Source: Streptomyces sp. NBC_00285 (GTDB lineage: Bacteria > Actinomycetota > Actinomycetes > Streptomycetales > Streptomycetaceae). Taken from it: a stretch of DNA of 64,000 nt. The translations under genes were made by a program, and so were the position numbers. Below the pieces are notes generated by a model. The model searched no databases. It was not told the origin of the DNA and saw nothing but the letters and a program-made list of their open reading frames with translations. Position 1 is the stretch's first letter, and every line of letters starts with the position of its first letter. This document shows positions 8,267-16,951 of this stretch, one piece after another. The DNA lies in NCBI RefSeq assembly GCF_036174265.1, contig NZ_CP108055.1, positions 4,836,001 through 4,900,000 of the forward strand. Direction: 5' to 3'.

Positions 8267-10492
8267 ATGCTTGGATCAACCCACGGCACCCTCACCACCG
8301 ACTCCCGCCGGGCCCGGGTCATCGCGTGCGGCGAGCAACCCGGGCCCGCCGTCCACGGCAGGCCGGCCGACGTCGACGATCTCGACGTCAGCGGGCGGCC
8401 GTTGTATGCGGACGTACCCGATCTGGACCGCTTCTTCCGGCCGGAGTCGGTCGCGGTGATCGGCGCCTCGGACACCGAGGGCCGCCCGAACACCGGCGTC
8501 ACCCGGCAGTTGATCGACTGGGCGGGCCGGGTCGGCGCCCGGCTGCACCCGGTGCACCCGACCCGCCCGGCGGTCTTCGGCATCCCTTGCGTGGCCGCCG
8601 TGTCCGATCTGCCCGAGCAGGTCGACCTCGCGGTCCTGCTGGTCGCCGATCCCCTCCCGGTGATCGAGCAACTGGCCGAGGCCAAGGTGAAGTTCGCGGT
8701 CGCCTTCGCCTCCGGCTTCGCCGAGACCGGCGAGGAGGGCGCGGCCGCCCAGGAGCGTCTCGCCGCCGCGGTGGCGGAGTCCGGGATGCGCCTGCTGGGC
8801 CCCAACACCAACCTCAACGCCTTCTCGTCGTTCCGCGAGGATCTCGACGGTCCCGGCATCGCCCTCATCACCCAGTCCGGCCACCAGGGCCGCCCCGTCT
8901 TCGCCCTCCAGGAACTCGGCATCCGCCTCACCCACTGGGCACCCACCGGCAACGAGGCCGACCTGGAAACCGCCGACTTCCTCTCCTACTTCGCCGAACG
9001 GCCCGAGGTCGGCGCCATCGCCTGCTACGTCGAGGGCCTCAAGGACGGGCGCTCCTTCCTGCTCGCCGCCGACCGGGCGGCCCGGCGCGGGACGCCGGTG
9101 GTCGCGGTCAAGGTGGGCCGCACCGAGACCGGCGCCCGTACCGCCGCCTCCCACACCGGGAAGCTGACCGGCGCCGACGCGGTGGTGGACGCGGCGATGC
9201 GGCAGTACGGCGTCATCCGCGTCGACGGCCTCGACGAACTCCAGGACACCGCCACCCTGTTGGCCCGCGCGAAACCACCGCTCGCCGAAGGGGTCGTCGT
9301 CTACTCGATCTCGGGCGGCACCGGCGCGCACTTCGCCGACCTGGCGACGGAGGCGGGGCTGAAGCTGCCGCCGCTGTCCGAGGCCAAGCAGGCCGAACTG
9401 CACCAGTGGATACCGGAGTTCCTGAGCGTGGCCAACCCCGTCGACAACGGCGGACACCCGGTCGGCGACTGGCGCGGCCGGAAGATCATCGACGCGATCC
9501 TCGCCGACCCTGCCGTCGGAGTGCTGATCTGCCCGGTCACGGGACCCTTTCCGCCCTTGAGCGACCGGCTCGTGCAGGACCTGGTGGACGCGGCCGAGCA
9601 GACCGACAAACTGGTGTGCGTGGTGTGGGGATCGCCCGTCGGCACCGAACCGGCCTACCGCGAGGTCCTGCTGGGCTCCTCCCGGGTGGCCACCTTCCGC
9701 ACCGTCGGCAACTGCATCACCGCGGTCCGCGCCTACCTCGCCCACCACCGCTTCGTCACCGGCTACCGCTCCCCCTTCGACGAGGCCCCGCGCACCCCCT
9801 CGCCCTCCTTCCGCAAGGCGCAGGCACTGATGCGCCCGGGCCAGCAGCTGAGCGAGCACGCGGCGAAGCAACTCCTGCGGGCGTACGGGATCCGGGTGCC
9901 GCGCGAGCAGTTGGTGACCAGCGCGGCGGCGGCCGTACGCGCGGCGGGCCTGGTGGGCTACCCGGTCGTCATGAAGGCGTCCGGGGCCCGCATCGCCCAC
10001 AAGACCGAGCTCGGCCTGGTGAAGATCGGCCTGACCTCGGCCAGCCAGGTCCGGGACGCCTACCGGGAGTTGACCGACATCGCCCGCTACGAGGACGTCC
10101 CGCTGGACGGTGTCCTGGTCTGCCAGATGGTCGAGCGGGGCGTCGAGATGGTCGTCGGGGCCGCACACGACGAGCTGTTCGGGCCGACGGTGACGGTCGG
10201 GCTCGGCGGGGTGCTGGTCGAGGTGCTGCGCGACACCGCCGTACGCGTGCCGCCCTTCGGGGAGGAGCAGGCCCGGGACATGCTGGAGGACCTGCGCGGA
10301 CGGCCACTGCTGGACGGGGTCCGGGGGCGGCCCCCCGCGGATCTCGACGCCCTCGTGGAGGTCGTCCTGCGGGTGCAGCGCATGGTGCTGGAGCTCGGGG
10401 ACGAGGTGGCGGAGCTCGACATCAACCCCCTGGTGGTGCTGCCCCGGGGGCAGGGGGCGGTGGCACTGGACGCGTTGGTGGTGTGCCGCTGA
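8267..10492 (+). CDS. ADP-forming acyl-CoA synthetase, fused alpha-beta (741 aa)
   Basis: NDP-forming acetate--CoA ligase superfamily, converting acyl-CoA + ADP + Pi and acid + ATP + CoA. Order of domains: a CoA-binding Rossmann domain after ~55 residues (FRPESVAVIGASDTEGR), succinyl-CoA-ligase-like domains with the phospho-His motif ASHTGKLTGAD near residue 300, and a C-terminal ATP-grasp domain (YPVVMKASGARIAHKTELG; VGLGGVLVEVL; ELDINPLVV). All parts of the fold are present. Two operators precede it and the enoyl-CoA hydratase follows directly, so it probably activates, or recovers ATP from, an intermediate of the regulated pathway. Confidence 0.85.
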   Translation: MLGSTHGTLTTDSRRARVIACGEQPGPAVHGRPADVDDLDVSGRPLYADVPDLDRFFRPESVAVIGASDTEGRPNTGVTRQLIDWAGRVGARLHPVHPTRPAVFGIPCVAAVSDLPEQVDLAVLLVADPLPVIEQLAEAKVKFAVAFASGFAETGEEGAAAQERLAAAVAESGMRLLGPNTNLNAFSSFREDLDGPGIALITQSGHQGRPVFALQELGIRLTHWAPTGNEADLETADFLSYFAERPEVGAIACYVEGLKDGRSFLLAADRAARRGTPVVAVKVGRTETGARTAASHTGKLTGADAVVDAAMRQYGVIRVDGLDELQDTATLLARAKPPLAEGVVVYSISGGTGAHFADLATEAGLKLPPLSEAKQAELHQWIPEFLSVANPVDNGGHPVGDWRGRKIIDAILADPAVGVLICPVTGPFPPLSDRLVQDLVDAAEQTDKLVCVVWGSPVGTEPAYREVLLGSSRVATFRTVGNCITAVRAYLAHHRFVTGYRSPFDEAPRTPSPSFRKAQALMRPGQQLSEHAAKQLLRAYGIRVPREQLVTSAAAAVRAAGLVGYPVVMKASGARIAHKTELGLVKIGLTSASQVRDAYRELTDIARYEDVPLDGVLVCQMVERGVEMVVGAAHDELFGPTVTVGLGGVLVEVLRDTAVRVPPFGEEQARDMLEDLRGRPLLDGVRGRPPADLDALVEVVLRVQRMVLELGDEVAELDINPLVVLPRGQGAVALDALVVCR

Positions 10493-10508
10493 CATGAAAG
10501 GCGACGAT

Positions 10509-11339
10509 GTGATGGACATGCCCGATTCCCCCCGTGTGCCCGGAATTTCCGCTGATTCATTGGTACAGCACGCCACTGACAACCAGGTCTGCCGCATCAC
10601 CCTCAACCGCCCCGAAGCCCTCAACGCCATCACCCCCGACCAGCGGGAACGCATCATCCGGCTGCTCGGCGAGGCCTCCGCGGACCGGGACGTGAGGGCG
10701 GTGGTCCTCACCGGTACGGGCCGCGGGTTCTGTGCGGGCGCGGACCTGCGCGGGACGTCCGCCGTCGCGGAACCGGTCGCCGGGGACGTCGCCCGCATGA
10801 TCCGGCTCGGCGCCCAGCGTCTGATCGCCGCCGTCCTCGACTGCGAGAAGCCGGTGATCGCGGCGGTGAACGGCACCGCGGCGGGCATCGGCGCGCATCT
10901 CGCCTTCGCCTGCGACCTCGTCCTGGCCGCCGAGTCGGCGCGGTTCATCGAGGTGTTCGTACGCCGGGGCCTGGTACCCGACGGTGGCGGTGCCTACCTC
11001 CTGACCCGTCTGCTCGGCCCGCAGCGCGCCAAGGAACTGATGTTCTTCGGCGACGCGCTCACTGCCCCGGACGCCGAACGCCTGGGCCTGGTCAACCGGG
11101 TCGTCCCGGACGGGGAGCTGGACAAGACGGCCCGAGAGTGGGCGGCCCGGCTCGCCACCGGCCCGACCCGCGCCCTCGCCCTGACGAAACAGCTCGTCAA
11201 CGCCTCCCTCGACAGCGACCGCACCACCGCCTTCGGCGCGGAGGCCACCGCTCAGGAGATCAACATGACGACGGCGGACGCGAAGGAGGGCGTGGCGAGC
11301 TTCGTGGAACGCAGGAGCCCGCAGTTCAGGGGTTGTTGA
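10509..11339 (+). CDS. Enoyl-CoA hydratase/isomerase family (276 aa)
   Basis: Crotonase-fold enzyme. The oxyanion-hole segments are GFCAGADLRG and NGTAAGIGAHLAFACDL. The second acid position falls in RRGLVPDGGGAYLLTRLLG, which has Asp-Gly in place of the usual Glu pair member, so hydratase versus isomerase or hydrolase activity is open. The start is taken at GTG 10509 because GAAAGG at 10496-10501 is 7 nt away. ATG 10512 and ATG 10494 are alternatives. It begins within about 20 nt of the acyl-CoA synthetase stop and is co-transcribed with it under sites 2a/2b. Confidence 0.85.
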   Translation: MMDMPDSPRVPGISADSLVQHATDNQVCRITLNRPEALNAITPDQRERIIRLLGEASADRDVRAVVLTGTGRGFCAGADLRGTSAVAEPVAGDVARMIRLGAQRLIAAVLDCEKPVIAAVNGTAAGIGAHLAFACDLVLAAESARFIEVFVRRGLVPDGGGAYLLTRLLGPQRAKELMFFGDALTAPDAERLGLVNRVVPDGELDKTAREWAARLATGPTRALALTKQLVNASLDSDRTTAFGAEATAQEINMTTADAKEGVASFVERRSPQFRGC

Positions 11340-11408
11340 GGCACGTCGGGTTCCACGAAGAGCCGGCCCGGCGGGGAACTCGACCGCCGCCGCCCCACCC
11401 CTTTCCAT

Positions 11409-11423
11409 CTGACGCACCGTCAG
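11409..11423. promoter_or_regulatory. Operator site 3 (CTGACGCACCGTCAG)
   Basis: Perfect CTGAC-N5-GTCAG, 13 nt upstream of the GTG of the flavin reductase gene. So close a position implies a short or absent 5' leader and repression by promoter occlusion. Confidence 0.65.
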
Positions 11424-11436
11424 CTTCAATGGAAAG

Positions 11437-12027
11437 GTGATGGGACAAGCAGGAATGGCGGAGGCGGCCGTCCGCTACCTCCGGTCCGGAAAGGCCCTCG
11501 CCGTCGAGGCGTTGCCCCGCCCGGAGCTGAGGTGTGTCCGTGAGGACGAGCGGGCGCCGGTCGACCCGGCCGAGTTCCGGCGTGTGCTGGGGAGTTTCGC
11601 GTCCGGCGTGACCGTGGTGACGGCACCCGGGGCGAACAGCGAGGGCCCCGCCGGCTTCGCCTGCCAGTCCTTCTCCTCTCTCTCCCTCGACCCGCCCCTC
11701 GTCGCCTTCATGGTCGGCCGTACGTCGACGACCTGGCCGCGTATCGCCCAGGCGGGCGTCTTCTGCGTGAACGTGCTGAGCGCGGGCCAGGGCGAGTTGT
11801 GCAGGGGCTTCGCGGTGCGCGGCGCCGACAAGTTCGCGGGCGTGACGCACGACCCGGCCCCGGTCTCCGGCTCCCCCCGCCTCGCGGGCACGCTCGCGTG
11901 GATCGACTGCACGATCCACGCGGTGCACACCGGCGGGGACCACCTCATCATCGTGGGCCGGGTGGACGCGCTGGGGACGGGCGAGGGCGAGCGGCCTTTG
12001 CTGTTCCACCAGGGGCGGTTCATCTGA
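11437..12027 (+). CDS. Flavin reductase (FMN-dependent, two-component type, 196 aa)
   Basis: Flavin_Reduct/HpaC-like protein that supplies reduced flavin to a separate monooxygenase component. The fold markers are FRRVLGSFASGVTVVTA, PAGFACQSFSSLSLDPPLVAF and VFCVNVLSAGQ, in the standard order. The start is uncertain: GTG 11437, ATG 11440 and ATG 11455 are all in frame. The ~40-residue N-terminal extension before the core is unusual for the family and may be shorter in reality. It is controlled by operator site 3. No partner oxygenase gene is adjacent, so the oxygenase must be elsewhere or the reductase serves another flavoenzyme. Confidence 0.8.
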   Translation: MMGQAGMAEAAVRYLRSGKALAVEALPRPELRCVREDERAPVDPAEFRRVLGSFASGVTVVTAPGANSEGPAGFACQSFSSLSLDPPLVAFMVGRTSTTWPRIAQAGVFCVNVLSAGQGELCRGFAVRGADKFAGVTHDPAPVSGSPRLAGTLAWIDCTIHAVHTGGDHLIIVGRVDALGTGEGERPLLFHQGRFI

Positions 12028-12094
12028 GGGACCGCGCTCCGGAGCACCGACGTTCCGGACCTCCCGGCCTCCGAGTCTGTGGCCGTCCCGGTCT

Positions 12095-13399
12095 CTAGGC
12101 CACCGCGAGCACGGGAACCGTCGGCCCGCGCCGGATCACCAGTGCCATCAGCGCCGCCACCGCGCACAGCGCTCCCGACGCGTACCAGACCATGTCGTAC
12201 GACCCGAACGCGTCCCGTGCAGCGCCGCCGAGGAAGGCGATGAGGGCGGCGCCGACCTGGTGGGAGGCGAGGACCCAGCCGAAGACGATCGCGCTGTCGT
12301 CGCCGTACTGCTCGCGGCACAGGGCGATGGTCGGCGGGACGGTGGCGACCCAGTCGAGGCCGTAGAAGACGATGAAGAAGAGCATCGGCGGGTGGATCGA
12401 CGGGGCCAGCAGCATGGGGAGGAAGAGGAGCGAGACACCGCGCAGGGCGTAGTACACGGCGAGCAGGCGGCGCGGTTCGAAGCGGTCGGTGAACCAGCCG
12501 GAGGCCACCGTGCCGACGACATCGAAGACGCCGATGACCGCGAGCAGCGAGGCGGCGGACGTGACGGGCATGCCGTGGTCGTGGGCGGCGGGCACGAAGT
12601 GGGTCTGGACCAGGCCGTTGGTGGAGGCGCCGCAGATCGCGAAGGTGCCGGCGAGCAGCCAGAAGGTGCCGGTGCGGGCGGCCCGGGTCAGGACCGTCAC
12701 CGTCCGGCGCGCGGCGCCCTGCACGGGCTCCGGTTTCGGTACGAACTCCTTGGCGCCGTACGGCCGCAGGCCCACGTCGGCCGGGTGGTCGCGCAGCAGC
12801 AGCCAGACGAAGGGGACGACCGCGAGGGCGGCGAGGGCGACGGTGATCGCGGCCGGGCGCCAGTCGTGCTTCTCCACCATCCAGGACAGCATCGGCAGGA
12901 AGATCAGCTGGCCGGAGGCGGAGGCTGCGGTCAGGATGCCGGTGACCAGGCCGCGCCGCTCGGTGAACCAGCGGTTGGTGACGGTCGCGGCGAACGCCAG
13001 TGCCATCGAGCCGCTGCCCATGCCGACCAGCAGGCCCCAGTACAGCATCAGCTGCCAGGCGGCCGTCATCCACACGGTCAGGCCCGAGCCGACCGCGATC
13101 AGGGTCAGCGCGATGGCGACGACTCGCCGGATGCCGAAGCGGTCCATCAGGGCCGCCGCGAAGGGCGCGGTCAGGCCGTACAGCGCGAGGTTGACGGAGA
13201 CGGCCGCGCCGATGGTGGCGCGCGACCAGCCGAAGTCCTCGTGCAGGGGGTCGATGAGGAGACCCGGCAGGGAGCGGAAGGCGGCTGCGCCGATGATCGT
13301 CACGAAGGTGACGGCGGCCACGAACCATGCCCGGTGGATACGGGTCGGCGGCTTTTCCGGCGGGGCCGTCCTGCCGGCGGCTGCGGTTGTCTGGGTCAC
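12095..13399 (-). CDS. MFS transporter (434 aa)
   Basis: Twelve-helix major facilitator protein of the monocarboxylate/oxalate-formate antiporter type. The family loop motif between helices 2 and 3 is visible (AALMDRFGIRRVV), repeated in degenerate form in the second half (SGWFTDRFEPRRLL). It starts at GTG 13399 (MTQTTAAAG). It is divergent from the GlxA/AraC regulator with 71 nt between them, a layout that often means the regulator controls the transporter. It probably imports a carboxylate, perhaps the substrate of the surrounding catabolic genes, but no CTGAC-N5-GTCAG site lies upstream of it. Confidence 0.82.
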   Translation of the reverse strand: MTQTTAAAGRTAPPEKPPTRIHRAWFVAAVTFVTIIGAAAFRSLPGLLIDPLHEDFGWSRATIGAAVSVNLALYGLTAPFAAALMDRFGIRRVVAIALTLIAVGSGLTVWMTAAWQLMLYWGLLVGMGSGSMALAFAATVTNRWFTERRGLVTGILTAASASGQLIFLPMLSWMVEKHDWRPAAITVALAALAVVPFVWLLLRDHPADVGLRPYGAKEFVPKPEPVQGAARRTVTVLTRAARTGTFWLLAGTFAICGASTNGLVQTHFVPAAHDHGMPVTSAASLLAVIGVFDVVGTVASGWFTDRFEPRRLLAVYYALRGVSLLFLPMLLAPSIHPPMLFFIVFYGLDWVATVPPTIALCREQYGDDSAIVFGWVLASHQVGAALIAFLGGAARDAFGSYDMVWYASGALCAVAALMALVIRRGPTVPVLAVA

Positions 13400-13470
13400 G
13401 ACATAAAGCTTCCGCCCTGTGCCATCCCGGATCCATTGGCCCGAAGGACAGCATTCGTTAGAATCGGGCC

Positions 13471-14535
13471 ATGAGCAGTGACCGTCATGCCCCCGGCGCC
13501 CAGGACTTCCGCCCGCACCGCGTCGTCGTCCTCGCCATGGACGGTGTCCTCCCCTTCGAGCTGGGCATCCCGCACCGGATCTTCGGCCGCCCCAGGGACG
13601 CCGAGGGGCGCTTTCTGTACGACGTCGTCACCTGCTCGATCCGCCCGCCGGGCCCGGTGCGGACCGACGCCGACTTCGCCATCCAGGTCGAGAACGGCCC
13701 GGAGATCCTGGCCACCGCCGACACCGTGATCGTCCCGGCGTCGTACGAACTCGGCCCGGTCTTCGAGCAGGGCGTGCTGACCGACGACCTGGCCGCCGCC
13801 CTCGCCCACATCCGCCCCGGCACCCGGCTCGCCTCGATCTGCACCGGCGTCTACGTCCTGGCCGCCGCGGGCCTTCTCGACGGCCGCCCCGCCACCACGC
13901 ACTGGGCCGACGCCGACCGTTTCCAGCAGCTCTTCCCGCAGATCAGGGTCGACCCGGACGTCCTGTTCATCGACGACGGGGACGTCCTGACCTCCGCGGG
14001 CGTCGCCGCCGGGATCGACCTGTGCCTGCACATGGTGCGCCGCGATCACGGCACGGCGGTCGCCAACGACGTGGCCCGCCGCACCGTCGTACCGCCGCAC
14101 CGCGACGGCGGGCAGGCGCAGTACATCCACCGGCCCGTGCCCGACCCGCAGCAGTCGACCACGACCTCGGCCCGCGCCTGGGCACTGGGCCGCCTCCACG
14201 AGCCGATCCAACTGCGGGACATGGCCGAGCAGGAGGCGATGTCGGTGCGCACCTTCACACGCCGTTTCCGCGAGGAGGTCGGCGTCAGCCCCGGCCAGTG
14301 GCTCACCCAGCAGCGGGTGGAGCGCGCCCGGCACCTGCTGGAGTCCACCGGCCTCTCCGTCGACCAGGTCGCCCACGACGCGGGCTTCGGCACCGCCCAG
14401 TCGATGCGCCAGCATCTGCAGGCGGCCCTCGGGGTCACCCCGACCGCGTACCGCCGTACCTTCCGCGCCGGGGGCGGATACGTCGCTGGGGACGCCGGCA
14501 CCCCGTACGCGCAAGCTCCCGCACCGGCGCCCTAG
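13471..14535 (+). CDS. GlxA family AraC-type regulator with DJ-1/PfpI domain (354 aa)
   Basis: Transcription factor with an N-terminal DJ-1/PfpI (class I amidotransferase-like) domain. The segment LASICTGVYVLAAAGLLDG near residue 130 carries the Cys of the nucleophile elbow. The C-terminal AraC double helix-turn-helix (MSVRTFTRRFREEVGVSPG; LSVDQVAHDAGFGTAQSMRQH) follows. The domain order is that of GlxA-type regulators. It is divergent from the MFS gene and its 3' end overlaps the convergent alcohol dehydrogenase by 4 nt. The ligand is unknown. Confidence 0.88.
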   Translation: MSSDRHAPGAQDFRPHRVVVLAMDGVLPFELGIPHRIFGRPRDAEGRFLYDVVTCSIRPPGPVRTDADFAIQVENGPEILATADTVIVPASYELGPVFEQGVLTDDLAAALAHIRPGTRLASICTGVYVLAAAGLLDGRPATTHWADADRFQQLFPQIRVDPDVLFIDDGDVLTSAGVAAGIDLCLHMVRRDHGTAVANDVARRTVVPPHRDGGQAQYIHRPVPDPQQSTTTSARAWALGRLHEPIQLRDMAEQEAMSVRTFTRRFREEVGVSPGQWLTQQRVERARHLLESTGLSVDQVAHDAGFGTAQSMRQHLQAALGVTPTAYRRTFRAGGGYVAGDAGTPYAQAPAPAP

Positions 14536-15581
14536 AAGGTGAGCACCCCCCGGGCCACCCGTCCTGCCTCCGCGTCGGCCACCGCCTTCTCGAAGTCCTC
14601 GACGGGGTAGGTCTCCGTGACGAGTTCGTCGAGGAGCAGCCGGCCCTGCCGGTAGAGGTCCGCGTACAGCGGGATGTCCCGCTGCGGCCGTGAGGACCCG
14701 TAACGGCAGCCGAGGATGGCCTTGTCGAGGAACATCGACGACACGACGAAGGACGCCTCCGCGCCCGCCGCCGGAACTCCCAGCAGCACCGCCTGGCCGT
14801 GCCGGTCGAGCAAGTCGACGGCGGCACGCACGAGTTCGACCCGGCCGACGCACTCGAAGGCGTGGTCCGCCCCGCGCGGCAGCAGTTCCCGCACCCCCTC
14901 CACCGAGGTCAGGAAGTCGGTCGCCCCGAACTGCCGGGCCATCGCTTCCTTCGCCGGATTGGCGTCCACCGCCACGATCCGCGAGGCGCCCGCGATCCGC
15001 GCGCCCTGGATGACGTTGAGCCCGATCCCCCCGGTCCCGATCACCAGCACGCTCTCCCCGCGGTCCACCCGGGCCCGGTTGAGCACGGCCCCCACCCCGG
15101 TCAGCACCCCGCACCCGATGAGCGCGGCGGACGTCAGCGGGATGTCCTTCGGGATCCGGACAGCCTGGACGGCCTTCACCACCGTCCGTTCCGCGAAGGC
15201 GGAGTTGCACGCGAACTGGAACACCCGCTCCCCGCGCCGTGAGAAGGGCTTCTGGGGCCGCCCGATGGCCTTGCGGCACATGGTCGGCCGCCCTCGGTCG
15301 CAGTCGGCGCAGGCACCGCAGTTGGCGAGCGTGGACAGCGCCACATGGTCACCGGGCCCGACATGTGTGACCCCCTCCCCCACCGCCTCGACCACGCCCG
15401 CGCCCTCATGTCCCAGCACCACCGGAACCGGAAAAGGTATGGTCCCGTCCACCACGGACAGGTCGCTGTGACACAGCCCGGCCGCGGAGATGGCGACCTG
15501 CACCTCCCCGGGTCCCGGGTCCCGCACCTCCAGATCGTCGACGACCTGGATCTGCCTCCCGTCGAACAGCACGCCGCGCAT
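14532..15581 (-). CDS. Zinc-dependent alcohol dehydrogenase, MDR family (349 aa)
   Basis: Medium-chain dehydrogenase. Catalytic zinc ligands are in GLCHSD (Cys ~37) and GHEGAG (His ~59). The structural zinc site is the four-Cys lobe CGACADCDRGRPTMC. The NAD-binding GTGGIGLNVIQGARIAG follows near residue 180. The ATG at 15581 overlaps the TGA of the upstream acyl-CoA dehydrogenase by one base (TGATG), so translation is coupled. It is third in the SDR-ACAD-ADH operon headed by operator site 4. It probably oxidises an alcohol formed from the substrate side chain. Confidence 0.87.
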   Translation of the reverse strand: MRGVLFDGRQIQVVDDLEVRDPGPGEVQVAISAAGLCHSDLSVVDGTIPFPVPVVLGHEGAGVVEAVGEGVTHVGPGDHVALSTLANCGACADCDRGRPTMCRKAIGRPQKPFSRRGERVFQFACNSAFAERTVVKAVQAVRIPKDIPLTSAALIGCGVLTGVGAVLNRARVDRGESVLVIGTGGIGLNVIQGARIAGASRIVAVDANPAKEAMARQFGATDFLTSVEGVRELLPRGADHAFECVGRVELVRAAVDLLDRHGQAVLLGVPAAGAEASFVVSSMFLDKAILGCRYGSSRPQRDIPLYADLYRQGRLLLDELVTETYPVEDFEKAVADAEAGRVARGVLTF

Positions 15582-16729
15582 CAGACGACCCCCTTGGGTT
15601 CCCTGGGCAGACCGAGCACCCGCTCGGCGATGATGGTGCGCTGGATCTGGTCCGAACCGCCGTAGATGGTGTCGGCCCGTGAGAACAGGAACAGCTGTTG
15701 CAGGGCGTCGAGTTCGTACGGCGCGGAAGGGGACCAGTCGGGTCCGGCCGCCGCCTCCGCGCCCCGCACGAGCATCGCCAGCTCGCCGAGCCGTTGATGC
15801 CACCCCGCCCACAGCAGCTTGGCCACGTTGGAGGCTCCGGCGTCACCCGAACCGCCGAGCGTGCGCAGGGCGTTCCACCGCATGGTCCGCAACTCGGCCC
15901 ATTGCCGGACGAGTTGAGCGCGCACGACGGGATCCGCGACCGCGTCGGTGCGTACGGCGGCCCGGACGACCTGCGTCAACTCCTGCGCGAAACCGACCTG
16001 TTGGGCGAGCGTGGATACTCCGCGCTCGAACCCCAGCAGGCTCATGGCCACCCGCCAGCCCTGTCCCTCGCCCCCGACGACATGCTCCGCGCGCGCGTGA
16101 GCCCCGTCGAAGAAGACCTCGTTGAACTCGCTGGTCCCGGTCAACTGGCGGATGGGCCGCACCTCGACGCGTCCCGGCTGGTCCATGGGAACGAGGAGGA
16201 ACGACAGTCCGTGATGCCGACGGGACTCCGGCTCGGTCCGGGCGAGCACGAAGCACCAGTCCGCTTCATGGGCGAGGGACGTCCAGATCTTCTGACCGCT
16301 GATCCGGTACGTCCCGTCCTCGCCGCGCGTGGCCCTGGTCCGCACCCCGGCGAGGTCGGATCCGGCCCCGGGTTCGCTGTACCCCTGGCACCACAGTTCC
16401 TCCCCGGCGGCGACGGGGGGAAGGAAGCGCGCCTTCTGCTCGTCGGTGCCATGGGCGAGGAGCGTGGGCGCGAGCAGTTTCTCCCCGATGTGCCCGGACC
16501 GCGGCGGCGCCCCGGACCGCGCGTACTCCTCGGCCCAGGCGACCTGCTGGGTGAGGCCGGCGGTCCGGTTGCCGTACCCGGATTCGGCCCAACCGAGCCC
16601 GATCCAACCGGACTTGCCGAGGGTGCGTTCCCAGGTACGACGGTCCTGGGAGCCGTCGGCATGCCCGGCGAGCCATTCCCGCGCCTCCGCCCGAAACGCC
16701 TCGTCCTCAACCGTGAACCCGAACTCCAC
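15581..16729 (-). CDS. Acyl-CoA dehydrogenase (382 aa)
   Basis: FAD-dependent acyl-CoA dehydrogenase of the FadE class. The N-terminal helical domain, the mid-domain FAD signature (CQGYSEPGAGSDLAGVRTRA; YRISGQKIWTSLAHEADW) and the C-terminal helical domain are all present. The MCAD-type catalytic Glu of YEGT is replaced: here the motif is YGGSDQIQRTIIAERVLG. Actinobacterial FadE proteins that place their base elsewhere show the same kind of change. It is second gene in the SDR operon, and the upstream 220 nt hold two copies of a dispersed repeat. Confidence 0.88.
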   Translation of the reverse strand: MEFGFTVEDEAFRAEAREWLAGHADGSQDRRTWERTLGKSGWIGLGWAESGYGNRTAGLTQQVAWAEEYARSGAPPRSGHIGEKLLAPTLLAHGTDEQKARFLPPVAAGEELWCQGYSEPGAGSDLAGVRTRATRGEDGTYRISGQKIWTSLAHEADWCFVLARTEPESRRHHGLSFLLVPMDQPGRVEVRPIRQLTGTSEFNEVFFDGAHARAEHVVGGEGQGWRVAMSLLGFERGVSTLAQQVGFAQELTQVVRAAVRTDAVADPVVRAQLVRQWAELRTMRWNALRTLGGSGDAGASNVAKLLWAGWHQRLGELAMLVRGAEAAAGPDWSPSAPYELDALQQLFLFSRADTIYGGSDQIQRTIIAERVLGLPREPKGVV

Positions 16730-16764
16730 AGTGACCTCCTCTCCCCACGCCGCTCACGACACCC

Positions 16765-16837
16765 ACCCAGGGACGCGGGGAACGGCGCGACCAGCCACCA
16801 CTGACCCGCACCCGCCGACCATGCGCACCCCCCGAGC
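16765..16837. repeat. Dispersed intergenic repeat, copy A
   Basis: About 73 bp, beginning ACCCAGGGACGCGGGGAACG. It is repeated 114 bp downstream with few changes and again in part at 27437. The core 'ggcgcggggaactgcgcgac' type is a common non-coding element between Streptomyces genes. Function unknown. Confidence 0.7.
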
Positions 16838-16878
16838 ACCCGCACACCGGGCCCCTCCCCACACCGCCCACCCACCCC

Positions 16879-16951
16879 ACCCAGGGGCGCGAGGAACCGC
16901 GCGACCAGCCACCACCGACCCGCAGCCGCCAACCATGCGCACCCCCCGAGC
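16879..16951. repeat. Dispersed intergenic repeat, copy B
   Basis: Second copy of the ~73-bp element, same orientation, offset 114 bp from copy A. Its last base touches the stop codon of the SDR gene, so the element lies in the operon's intercistronic region. Confidence 0.7.
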
